Shown here: positions 57,059 to 64,000 of the stretch, piece by piece
Layout: every line of letters starts with the position of its first letter
Numbering within the stretch: position 1 is the stretch's first letter
Assembly (NCBI RefSeq): GCF_001423845.1
Contig: NZ_LMPM01000001.1
Coordinates: forward strand, 1,093,493 to 1,157,492
Source: Sphingomonas sp. Leaf357
GTDB lineage: Bacteria; Pseudomonadota; Alphaproteobacteria; Sphingomonadales; Sphingomonadaceae
DNA length: 64,000 nucleotides
Direction: 5' to 3'
Notes under the pieces: generated by a model
Told to the model about the DNA's origin: nothing
The model's database searches: none
The model's input: the letters and a program-made list of their open reading frames with translations, nothing else
Position numbers and translations under genes: made by a program

Positions 57059-57565
57059 AGTCCGTCGCTGATGAGCGTGCCTGCGGTGTGCGGAAACGTC
57101 GCCACGTTGGGCTTGTCGCAGGCGTCGCGGCAAGGGTTTTTTCGCGACGGCTGAAGAGGCGCGAGGGAAAGATGGGGCGAAGTGGGTCGGGAGCACATTC
57201 CGCTGTCGTCCAATGCGAGATCGCGTTGTCGGATGCTGCTACCCGACTGATTTATCACACAATTGTCGCCAGTCCGGTCTCTGTCGGCGACGTGTCGTAT
57301 GCCGACGGGTTTATCCTCGCCTCCGTCGCCGCTTACACGACGGCATCGGACGGCGATTTGCGGTCCGATAGGGGGATCGTGCGCATGGGGCCGCACCGTT
57401 TAACGCGTCGTCTTCGCGTGTTCCGCAATGCCCGGGGCATGCCATCGGCTTGTCGGCTATCGTCTCGCCGTGATCTCGCGCGGAGCGCAGGCGCCTGCCG
57501 GCTGGATCGTCGCGCCGGGCATCGATCTTCATGCATCAATCCATTAGATCCAGAGAGAATTTGAG
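57059..57565. other. Intergenic stretch, no gene seen
   Basis: The 507-base gap between the AlkB gene and the lipoprotein gene holds no frame with protein-like composition. It presumably carries promoters for both divergent genes. I could not place them. Confidence 0.4.
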
Positions 57566-59134
57566 ATGATCAGCGCGGACGGCGTGGCACCGGGGCAGGA
57601 AGAGCGCGACCCTCGCGGGCTCGCGACGCATTGGGCGGGTGCGATCTCCGCCGCCCTTTTACTGGCATCCTGTGGGGGATCGGGCACGACCGACGACGTT
57701 TCTGTCGTTGCCCTGGGAGCGCCCAAGACGCCGGAGCCGCAACCCACCCCAACGCCGACGCCGACGGCCAGCCCGTCCAGGTCGCCGGTCGGGGTTAGCG
57801 CGGTGCCGCAAATCTATTATGGAACCGAGCGGATCTGGGCCAATCTCGCCTACCGCTCCAGCGAGTGGATGAACGTGGTCGGCGGCTACAACTCTGTCGG
57901 CAATCCCAACACGGCCGGTCGAATCTATCTCGCGGCACCAAATGCCGTCTACAGCGGACAGTCCACTGCGATCACGTGCACGTGGGAAGGTGCCGGCATC
58001 GCACATCTCGGCGGCATGTCGCAGACGACCTATGGCGATCATACCGCGACGGTGGTGTGGGTGCCGCAGGGCGTGCCGGGCAAGCATGGGGTCTTGTGGT
58101 TCGATCTGTCGCAGAGCGACGGTACGTTCCGCAATCTCGATTGCCGCGAGGCCGGGGTCGTCGCCAATGGTCGCCTCGACCAGCGTTATGTCGACGATAT
58201 GAAGTTGTACGGCGTCATCCGCTTCCTCGACTGGTCGAACGCAAACAACAACCTCCCCATCACCTGGGCGACACGGGCGTTGCCCGGCACCGCGTACGTC
58301 AACGAAGACCAGCCGCTGGAGGATCAGATCGAGATCGCCAACGCCGCCGGAGCAGACGCGTGGTTCACCGTGCCATGGAATGCCGACGACGATTACGTCC
58401 GGCGCATGGCGACGCTGATCCGCGACACCCTGAAGGGCAAAGCGTATTTTGAGACGAGTAACGAGGTATGGAACTGGGCGTTCAAGGTCACGACCCAGGC
58501 ATTGAACGAGGGGCTCGCGGAAAATCTCAGTCCAGACCGGTGGACCAATGTCATGCTGCGCTATGCCGAAAAGACGGTGGAGCAGAACAAGATCATCACC
58601 GACATATTCAAGGCTCAGCCGACCCGGCTGGTGCGCGTCGCCTCCTTCCAGTCGGGCAACACCCCGGGCATCGACCAGTTCATGGCCTTCCGCGACACCG
58701 CGCAATGGGTCGATGCGCTTGCCGACGCACCCTATTTCGGGACCGAGGTGCTGAACACGGAGACGCCGACCGCGCTGACCCTCGCCGATCTGTTCGCATT
58801 GGTGGAAACCGCGCGCGTAGCGGCGATCGGCCACACGACCAACGTCGCCGCGAGCGCCAAGGCCTATGGCAAGCTATCGATGATCTATGAAGGCGGTCAG
58901 GGTACCGTCTCGACCGACGTCAATGCCGCGATCAACGAAGAAATGCAGCGCAGCCCGTTGATGGGCGCAGCCTATGATCGCTACCTCGCCGATCTGAAGG
59001 CGGTCCACACCGGCCCGCTCATGCTCTACAATGCCACCGGCACGACCACCAGGTACGGCAGTTGGGGGCAGCACGAATATACCGGCCAGGCGTCTCCGAA
59101 GCGGCGTGCCATTCTCGACGCCATCGCGAAATGA
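57566..59134 (+). CDS. Glycosidase-like lipoprotein
   Basis: This 522-residue protein has a lipoprotein signal with a lipobox (LLLASCGG, C36), then a Pro/Thr linker (residues about 60-75). The main part looks like a (beta/alpha)8 clan A glycosidase: E300 in TSNEVWNWAF, resembling the acid/base Asn-Glu pair, and E442 in IYEGGQG, resembling the nucleophile, 142 residues apart. It would sit in the outer membrane or periplasm and cleave a glycan. I cannot place it in a specific GH family. The start ATG has GAGAGAAT upstream. Confidence 0.65.
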   Translation: MISADGVAPGQEERDPRGLATHWAGAISAALLLASCGGSGTTDDVSVVALGAPKTPEPQPTPTPTPTASPSRSPVGVSAVPQIYYGTERIWANLAYRSSEWMNVVGGYNSVGNPNTAGRIYLAAPNAVYSGQSTAITCTWEGAGIAHLGGMSQTTYGDHTATVVWVPQGVPGKHGVLWFDLSQSDGTFRNLDCREAGVVANGRLDQRYVDDMKLYGVIRFLDWSNANNNLPITWATRALPGTAYVNEDQPLEDQIEIANAAGADAWFTVPWNADDDYVRRMATLIRDTLKGKAYFETSNEVWNWAFKVTTQALNEGLAENLSPDRWTNVMLRYAEKTVEQNKIITDIFKAQPTRLVRVASFQSGNTPGIDQFMAFRDTAQWVDALADAPYFGTEVLNTETPTALTLADLFALVETARVAAIGHTTNVAASAKAYGKLSMIYEGGQGTVSTDVNAAINEEMQRSPLMGAAYDRYLADLKAVHTGPLMLYNATGTTTRYGSWGQHEYTGQASPKRRAILDAIAK

Positions 59135-59204
59135 CGAGGTCCGAAACAGAATAATGCGACGGTTCCGGGTGGGGCCGCCGAAATGGCTTGTCGAGCCAGG
59201 TCGA

Positions 59205-61418
59205 TCAGCGATCGGCAAGCTGGTCTAGAAACGTCGCGACTTGCGCGTCGATCGCGATATCCGCGTCGTCGCCATGGTTGGACATGGACAGCTTCAGGAC
59301 CGGAACGCCGGCGGCTTCGAGCGCGCGCAGCACCAGCGGATCGGCATCGTCGATGGCGATCGCGGCATCCACGCCGTGCGTCCACGCTTCCTTCACGTGC
59401 CACGCCCCCGCCCAGGTCGGCATGCGCAGTTCGTCGCCCATCGTGACGAAGCGCGCGGCCAGCGCACGCATCGGATCCTGCCCGGGCCCGCAGCGACGGA
59501 TATATCCGTCCGCGGCGAGCCCGAGATACATCGACCAGACGAACACCGCGCCATGGCTTGCTTCCCAGCGCTGGTAGAACGCCGTGTCGTTCCAGAGACC
59601 TCGTCCCACCCACATCAGCCGGAGCCGCTCGCCGGCGACGGCGGCATCGCCCGCCGCGACACGCGCGCGTACCTCTTCGTAGAAGGCGCGCGCGGCGTCG
59701 CGGGCCCATACGGTGCCGCGGTGCCATTGCGGCACCATCGTCGCGGGCATCGTGTCGACGATCGAGGCCGGCGCGGGGCGGGTGGCGGCGATCAGATCGC
59801 GGGTGCGGCGATAATAATCCTCCTGTTCGTTGACCAGCGCCATCACCTCGGCAAAGCGCTGACGATCGAACGTGCGTCCGGTGGTCTGTTCGATGCGTTT
59901 GACGGAACGGTTCAGATCGGCCGTCATGAGATCGAGCCGTTCCGTTTCGATCGTGGCCTCCCAATCATCGTGCAGCCGGTCCCACCAAGCGTCCGGCAGG
60001 GCCCAGCGCGATTCGATCGAGCGTTCGTAGAGATGCAGGTCCGCCCCGGTCGCCTCGGCCCACAGGTCGAACAGATTGCGCGTGGCATCGCTGTCGGCCA
60101 CGGCATGCAGCATCGTCGGGCGGGGCAGGCCGCCCCACGGTGCCAGCGCGGCATCCTCGTCGAACACGGCGGCGAGGCCCTGAGCGCTATAGGCTTCGAC
60201 GGTCGCGGGATAGCGGTGGTCGCGCAGCAACGCCGCATAGCGTTTCGACTGCTGCTTGGCGGCGACGATCGAGGCCCACCATTGATTGACGACGAACGGG
60301 ATGTCGAAGGCGCGGAGGATTTCCTGGGGGGCGTTGGCGTTGACGATCGCGAACGGCTCGCCCGCGGCGGCCTGATCGCGAACGGTGGCGAACCATTCGC
60401 GTTGGTACGCGCCGAAATTCGCGACCGAGGCAAGCGCCTTGCGGCTGCGCTCGCGCGGCGCCGGCGACCCGACGGGCCGGACCGCGCGCGGTGCGCGCGC
60501 GGGCGGCGGCGGCGGCAGCGGGCGTTCCGCCGCGAACGCGGCAAGGGTCTCCGCCTGCGTGTCGGACACGTGCAGCGCCAGCAGCGGCGTGGCGGTTTCG
60601 GCGCAAAGCTCTGCGGCGGGCCGCACGGTCCAGGCGGCGGCCTCGTCATCGGCATATGACAGATGGAGCACGGCGTCCGGGCGTACGCGGGCGATCAGCG
60701 CCGCGAGGTCCGAGCGATAGCGTGCGATGCCGGCGAACGCTCCGCCCGGCCACCGCATCGCCTGTTGCGTCAGCGCGGTCATCGGCGGCAGCGTGGGATC
60801 GATCGCTTCGGGCCGCGCCAGCGCACCCGCCGCACCGTCCTCCGCGACGATCGTCGCCCCGCCGACCGCGATCGCGTCATACGCCCAGCGCTCGCCTTGC
60901 GTGCCGCCGGTCAGCAGGATCCGCCGCCCGGGCACCGCCAGCCGCCGTGCCTGCGCGGCGATCGCGTCCTGCCGGCGCGACTCCTCCACCGCGATCGCCG
61001 CCCGCAGCTCGTTATCGTCGAACGGCGTGCCGATCGCTTCCAGCCACCGGCGCAGTCGCTCCATCCGGCACAGGCTGTACGTCAGCGATGCCGGCCGATC
61101 GAGCCGCAGCACATCGCACAGAAACACGCGGTCGGGCGTCAGGCGCAGTTCGGGCAGCGCGCGCAGCGCCGCGAACACCTGGGGGGCGGCGGCATCCGCA
61201 TGGGACAGCAGCACGCCGCCCCACGCATCGGCATTCTCGGCGATCGTCTCCAGCACGGTGCGCGCCGCCGTACCCATCGTGACGGCAAGGCCGAGCGCGT
61301 CGACCAGCGGAGTCGCGCGTCGGCGGTCCGGCACGACATGGACCGGCTCGAGGCCGGCGGCGCGGATCAGCGCGTTCGGCAGGTCGCCGCCGATACAGGC
61401 GATGGCCCCCCCCGCCAT
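59205..61418 (-). CDS. Fused 2-hydroxyacyl-CoA dehydratase (HgdB/BcrC-like) family protein, Fe-S cysteines not visible
   Basis: This 737-residue protein appears to be two fused copies of the 2-hydroxyacyl-CoA dehydratase/benzoyl-CoA reductase fold. The first (1-298) ends in a proline-rich linker (299-325), and the second (326-737) has FVVNQWWASIVAAKQQ and related patterns. Active members bind a [4Fe-4S] cluster through three Cys. By motif comparison the first half shows G49, H73 and Y255 at those places, and the whole chain has only five Cys, none well placed. It may be a redox-inactive or different-function relative. It overlaps the upstream CoA-transferase gene by one base (TGATG). Confidence 0.65.
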   Translation of the reverse strand: MAGGAIACIGGDLPNALIRAAGLEPVHVVPDRRRATPLVDALGLAVTMGTAARTVLETIAENADAWGGVLLSHADAAAPQVFAALRALPELRLTPDRVFLCDVLRLDRPASLTYSLCRMERLRRWLEAIGTPFDDNELRAAIAVEESRRQDAIAAQARRLAVPGRRILLTGGTQGERWAYDAIAVGGATIVAEDGAAGALARPEAIDPTLPPMTALTQQAMRWPGGAFAGIARYRSDLAALIARVRPDAVLHLSYADDEAAAWTVRPAAELCAETATPLLALHVSDTQAETLAAFAAERPLPPPPPARAPRAVRPVGSPAPRERSRKALASVANFGAYQREWFATVRDQAAAGEPFAIVNANAPQEILRAFDIPFVVNQWWASIVAAKQQSKRYAALLRDHRYPATVEAYSAQGLAAVFDEDAALAPWGGLPRPTMLHAVADSDATRNLFDLWAEATGADLHLYERSIESRWALPDAWWDRLHDDWEATIETERLDLMTADLNRSVKRIEQTTGRTFDRQRFAEVMALVNEQEDYYRRTRDLIAATRPAPASIVDTMPATMVPQWHRGTVWARDAARAFYEEVRARVAAGDAAVAGERLRLMWVGRGLWNDTAFYQRWEASHGAVFVWSMYLGLAADGYIRRCGPGQDPMRALAARFVTMGDELRMPTWAGAWHVKEAWTHGVDAAIAIDDADPLVLRALEAAGVPVLKLSMSNHGDDADIAIDAQVATFLDQLADR

Positions 61419-62671
61419 CAGATCGCGCCCTCCGCCTTCAGCGCGGCGATGCGATCGGCGGAATAGCCCAGCAGGTCGCCGTAGATGCGGTCGTTATGCT
61501 CGCCGATATGGATCGGCATCACGTCGTCGAAACCCGTCGCCCCGCCCGAGAACTGGATCGGAATGCCCGCCGTGCGCAGATCCGCCGGGGTTTCGTACTT
61601 GGGGTGGATCGTGCGCACCGTTTCGCCCCGTGCCACGACGCGGGGGTCGGCGAGCGCGGCTTCGGGATGTCGTACCGGCGCGACGGGCACCCCTTGCGCG
61701 TCCAGCGCGGCGACCGCGTCGGCGACGCTCAACGTGCTGGTCCAGGCCGTGACGCGTTCCTCCAGCGATCGCGCGTTGGCGACGCGGGAATCGCGGTTGG
61801 TGTAGCGCGGATCGGCCAGCATGTCCTCCTCGCCCATCGCCCGAATCAATCCGATCGCCAGCGGATCGTGCGTCGCGACGATCGCGATATGGCCGTCCAG
61901 GCAGGCGAAGATGCCGAACGGCGACAGGCGATGCACGGTCAGGCCGGTACGCCCCTCCATTCCCGCCAGCCGCATGGCATGCCAATTCTCGATCGCGACG
62001 AACGAGGTCAGCGCGCCGAGCATGGAGACGTCGACCTGCTGGCCGAGGCCGGTGCGGTGCCGTTGCTCGATCGCCGCGAGGATCCCGATCACCCCGAACA
62101 CGGGCGCGAGCATGTCGGCGATCGGAATGCCCATGCGGACCGGCGGTTCGCCGGGCCCGCCGCTCGCGTACATCGCGCCGCTCAGCGCCTGCACGATCAC
62201 GTCCATCGCCTTCGCGCCGGCATCGACATTCTGGCCGAACCCGCTGAGCGAGCAATAGACGATCCGCGGGTTGATCGCCCGGGCGTCCGCATAGCCGATG
62301 CCGAGTCGTTCGGCCGTGCCGCTGCTGAAATTCTCCACCACGATATCGGCGCCGCGCACCAGATCGGCGAAGACCTCCTTCGCACCCGGCTGCTTGAAGT
62401 TCAGCGACACGCCGTATTTGCCCCGCGCCCGCGACAGATGCGAGACCGACACGTCGTCGTCGTGCACCTTCTGCACCCCCACGCCGTCCCGTCCGACATA
62501 GGGGCTGTTCTCGCGCGCCAGATCGCCGTGCCGCGGATCCTCCACCTTGATCACCTCGGCCCCGAGCCCGGCGAGCAGCAGGGTCGCATAAGGGCCGGCG
62601 AGCGCCCGGGTAAGGTCGATGACGCGCAAGCCCTCGAGTGGTCGACCGCAGGCGGACAGGGCGTCGATCAT
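61418..62671 (-). CDS. CaiB/BaiF family III CoA-transferase
   Basis: The product has 417 residues with the N-terminal RVIDLTRALAGPYATLLLAG and GAEVIKVEDPRHGD, NFSSGTAERLGIGYADA, catalytic D157 in KAMDVIVQALSG, and the C-terminal FDDVMPIHIGEHN. In anaerobic systems such transferases supply CoA esters to 2-hydroxyacyl-CoA dehydratases, and here the next gene encodes such a family member. The ATG at 62671 has GGAGAAGAG upstream; the frame opens at 62728. It is divergent from the TonB receptor gene. The true substrate is open. Confidence 0.88.
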   Translation of the reverse strand: MIDALSACGRPLEGLRVIDLTRALAGPYATLLLAGLGAEVIKVEDPRHGDLARENSPYVGRDGVGVQKVHDDDVSVSHLSRARGKYGVSLNFKQPGAKEVFADLVRGADIVVENFSSGTAERLGIGYADARAINPRIVYCSLSGFGQNVDAGAKAMDVIVQALSGAMYASGGPGEPPVRMGIPIADMLAPVFGVIGILAAIEQRHRTGLGQQVDVSMLGALTSFVAIENWHAMRLAGMEGRTGLTVHRLSPFGIFACLDGHIAIVATHDPLAIGLIRAMGEEDMLADPRYTNRDSRVANARSLEERVTAWTSTLSVADAVAALDAQGVPVAPVRHPEAALADPRVVARGETVRTIHPKYETPADLRTAGIPIQFSGGATGFDDVMPIHIGEHNDRIYGDLLGYSADRIAALKAEGAI

Positions 62672-62712
62672 TCTCTTCTCCAGCCGATACCGGCAAAATA
62701 TGCGTTTCTTAT

Positions 62713-62731
62713 TAGTTGTAATGTTCAACTA
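62713..62731. promoter_or_regulatory. Inverted repeat upstream of the CoA-transferase/dehydratase genes
   Basis: TAGTTG (62713-62718) and CAACTA (62726-62731) form a perfect inverted repeat with a seven-base spacer, 42 bases before the CoA-transferase start. It may be an operator for the minus-strand unit. Confidence 0.35.
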
Positions 62732-62831
62732 TTATTTGTGCAGCGTCAAGCCGCTAGATCCGCATCCACTCCGTGAACACCCTGTTGCTGCGGTGCAAAA
62801 ACGATTTCTTGGCTGCGCATGGATCAGCCGA

Positions 62832-62877
62832 TTGACAACGAAAGTGGATCATATAAACTGTTATGAACGTAAACAGT
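62832..62877 (+). promoter_or_regulatory. Promoter of the TonB receptor with an overlapping inverted repeat
   Basis: TTGACA (62832-62837) and TAAACT (62854-62859), 16 bases apart, form a sigma-70-like promoter. ACTGTT (62857-62862) and AACAGT (62872-62877) form an inverted repeat, nine bases apart, over the likely start site, fit for a repressor. Confidence 0.5.
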
Positions 62878-62908
62878 CGGGTCCAAGCCGACGTATCGGC
62901 GGGAGAGA

Positions 62909-64000
62909 ATGATGGGCAATCGTATGCAATCCGAAACACGTCGCCTGTTGCTGGGGGCGGCGCTCGCCGCGTTGAGCGCGGGCAGCGTGCAGGCGCAGAC
63001 CGTTCCGCCGACTCAGGCGCCAGCGTCCGCCGATCCCGTCACCGCCGAGGCCGATCCCGCCGCGACGGCGGCGGCCGCCGATCAGGCCGCGGCCGACGAG
63101 ATCGTCGTCACCGGCAGCCGCATTCGCGGCGTCGCCCCGGTCGGGTCGAGCGTGATCGCGGTCGGCCGTGCCGACTTCAAGGCGACCTCGGCGGTCTCCA
63201 CCGCCGATTTGTTCAAGGATGTGCCGCAGGCGATCAATATCGGCGTCAACGAAACCAATCGCGGCGCACAAGGCGGTGCGGGCAACATCACCTATGTCAA
63301 TTCTGTCAATCTGCGCGGCATCGGGCCGAGCGCGACGCTGACCCTGCTCAACGGGCATCGCCTGCCCGGCAGCGGCACCGGCGGCAATCTTTCCGATACC
63401 TCGATCGTGCCGTTGCTCGCGCTGCAGCGGGTCGAGGTCGTGGCCGATGGCGCATCCGCGATCTACGGGTCGGATGCGGTCGCGGGCGTCGTCAACCTGA
63501 TCCTGCGGCGCGATCTGGACGGAGTGGAGATGAACGCCCGCAACGGCGTGGCTGACAACTACACCACCCGGCAATACGGCATCGCGGTCGGCAAGAAATG
63601 GGCGACCGGCCAGTTGATGCTCACCTACGAACACAGCTACCATTCGGCGCTGAACGGCCTCGACCGCAGCTACATCCGGTCCGACCAGCGCGGCTTCGGC
63701 GGTCCGGATTTCCGCGTCGCCACTTGCAATCCCGGCACGATCACCGCCGGCGGCGTCACCTATGCGATTCCGGCGGGCGGCGTCACGCCGGGTACGGCCG
63801 GCGCGCTGGTGCCGGGCACGATCAACCGCTGCGACATCGGCGCGTTCACCGACGTGATTCCGAAGATCAGCAAGGACGGCGTCGTCGCCACCTTCTCGCA
63901 GGATATCACCTCCGGCATCCGGATCATCGGCGACGCCTTCTGGTACAAGCGCAGCTTCGTGCGCAACGTCGCCGCCACGGCCCAGTCGCTGACCGTGCCG
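62909..64000 (+). CDS. TonB-dependent receptor, N-terminal part (cut by window edge)
   Basis: The first 364 codons of a receptor are present. They show a signal peptide (RLLLGAALAALSAGSVQAQ), an Ala/Asp-rich stretch, the EIVVTGSRIRG box, the plug (VSTADLFKDVPQAINIGVNE, LRGIGPSATLTLLNGHRLPGSG, VADGASAIYGSDAVAGVVNLIL) and the start of the beta-barrel. The GSRI box and the YGSDAVAGVVN pattern are typical of large sphingomonad receptors for plant or complex compounds. GGGAGAGA precedes the ATG pair at 62909 and 62912. It is divergent from the CoA-transferase gene. Confidence 0.92.
   Translation, partial: MMGNRMQSETRRLLLGAALAALSAGSVQAQTVPPTQAPASADPVTAEADPAATAAAADQAAADEIVVTGSRIRGVAPVGSSVIAVGRADFKATSAVSTADLFKDVPQAINIGVNETNRGAQGGAGNITYVNSVNLRGIGPSATLTLLNGHRLPGSGTGGNLSDTSIVPLLALQRVEVVADGASAIYGSDAVAGVVNLILRRDLDGVEMNARNGVADNYTTRQYGIAVGKKWATGQLMLTYEHSYHSALNGLDRSYIRSDQRGFGGPDFRVATCNPGTITAGGVTYAIPAGGVTPGTAGALVPGTINRCDIGAFTDVIPKISKDGVVATFSQDITSGIRIIGDAFWYKRSFVRNVAATAQSLTVP

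Noticed and set aside
57088..57564. 158-codon plus-strand frame before the lipoprotein gene
   Set aside because: No ribosome site and no recognisable pattern; composition is as expected by chance.
59241..60659. 472-codon plus-strand frame opposite the dehydratase-like gene
   Set aside because: It is antisense to a gene with conserved motifs; its own sequence is typical of high-GC shadow frames.
61496..62776. 426-codon plus-strand frame opposite the CoA-transferase
   Set aside because: It is antisense shadow of the family III CoA-transferase, which has its catalytic Asp and N-terminal motifs.

Overview
The window looks like chromosomal DNA from an aerobic, GC-rich alphaproteobacterium, most likely a sphingomonad. 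The signs are two TonB-dependent receptors with an EIIVT/EIVVT-type plug start, a PEPxxWA-CTERM protein, frequent GTG and TTG starts, tightly overlapping genes, and many CoA-dependent catabolic genes. I found no rRNA, tRNA, CRISPR array, origin or intact mobile element.

0-6.2 kb: a ClC channel gene cut by the window edge, a DUF1905/DUF3253 pair, a CheY-GAF response regulator, a GlxA-type AraC regulator and a GFA protein. These are followed by a 5'-truncated, frameshifted RHS gene and an AT-rich tail with two very small ORFs.

6.2-17.5 kb: catabolic cluster A. It holds an SDR, four acyl-CoA dehydrogenase (ACAD) homologues (two unusually short), an acyl-CoA synthetase, an enoyl-CoA hydratase, an MFS transporter, and AraC and TetR regulators. 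17.5-20 kb is a decaying stretch: two broken SDR genes and a truncated EthD-like gene around an intact D-2-hydroxyacid dehydrogenase.

20-33 kb: cluster B. It holds a Baeyer-Villiger monooxygenase, a TonB receptor, two CoA-transferases, an ACAD, a CitE-like lyase, an enoyl-CoA hydratase, a luciferase-like monooxygenase, an MFS transporter and a VOC protein, then an IS6-family transposase remnant.

33.7-40.2 kb: cluster C. A TetR gene precedes a six-gene overlapping operon with a full beta-oxidation set: synthetase, ACAD, SCP2-type thiolase, two MaoC proteins and an SDR. A 16-bp motif lies upstream of both TetR genes, the cluster C synthetase, and the divergent AraC/synthetase pair of cluster A. 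This suggests one regulon for a bulky, probably cyclic or isoprenoid carboxylic acid. The substrate is not visible in the sequence.

40-59 kb: mostly accessory genes. They include secreted hypotheticals, alpha/beta hydrolases, an amidohydrolase, divergent oxyR/katG, an SDR next to a GH130-like gene, a PEP-CTERM protein, a GntA-like heme N-hydroxylase overlapping a DUF1989 gene, a DksA-like zinc finger protein, an AlkB dioxygenase and a glycosidase-like lipoprotein.

59-64 kb: a family III CoA-transferase overlaps a fused 2-hydroxyacyl-CoA dehydratase-like protein that appears to lack the usual Fe-S cysteines. A divergent TonB-dependent receptor runs off the end of the window.
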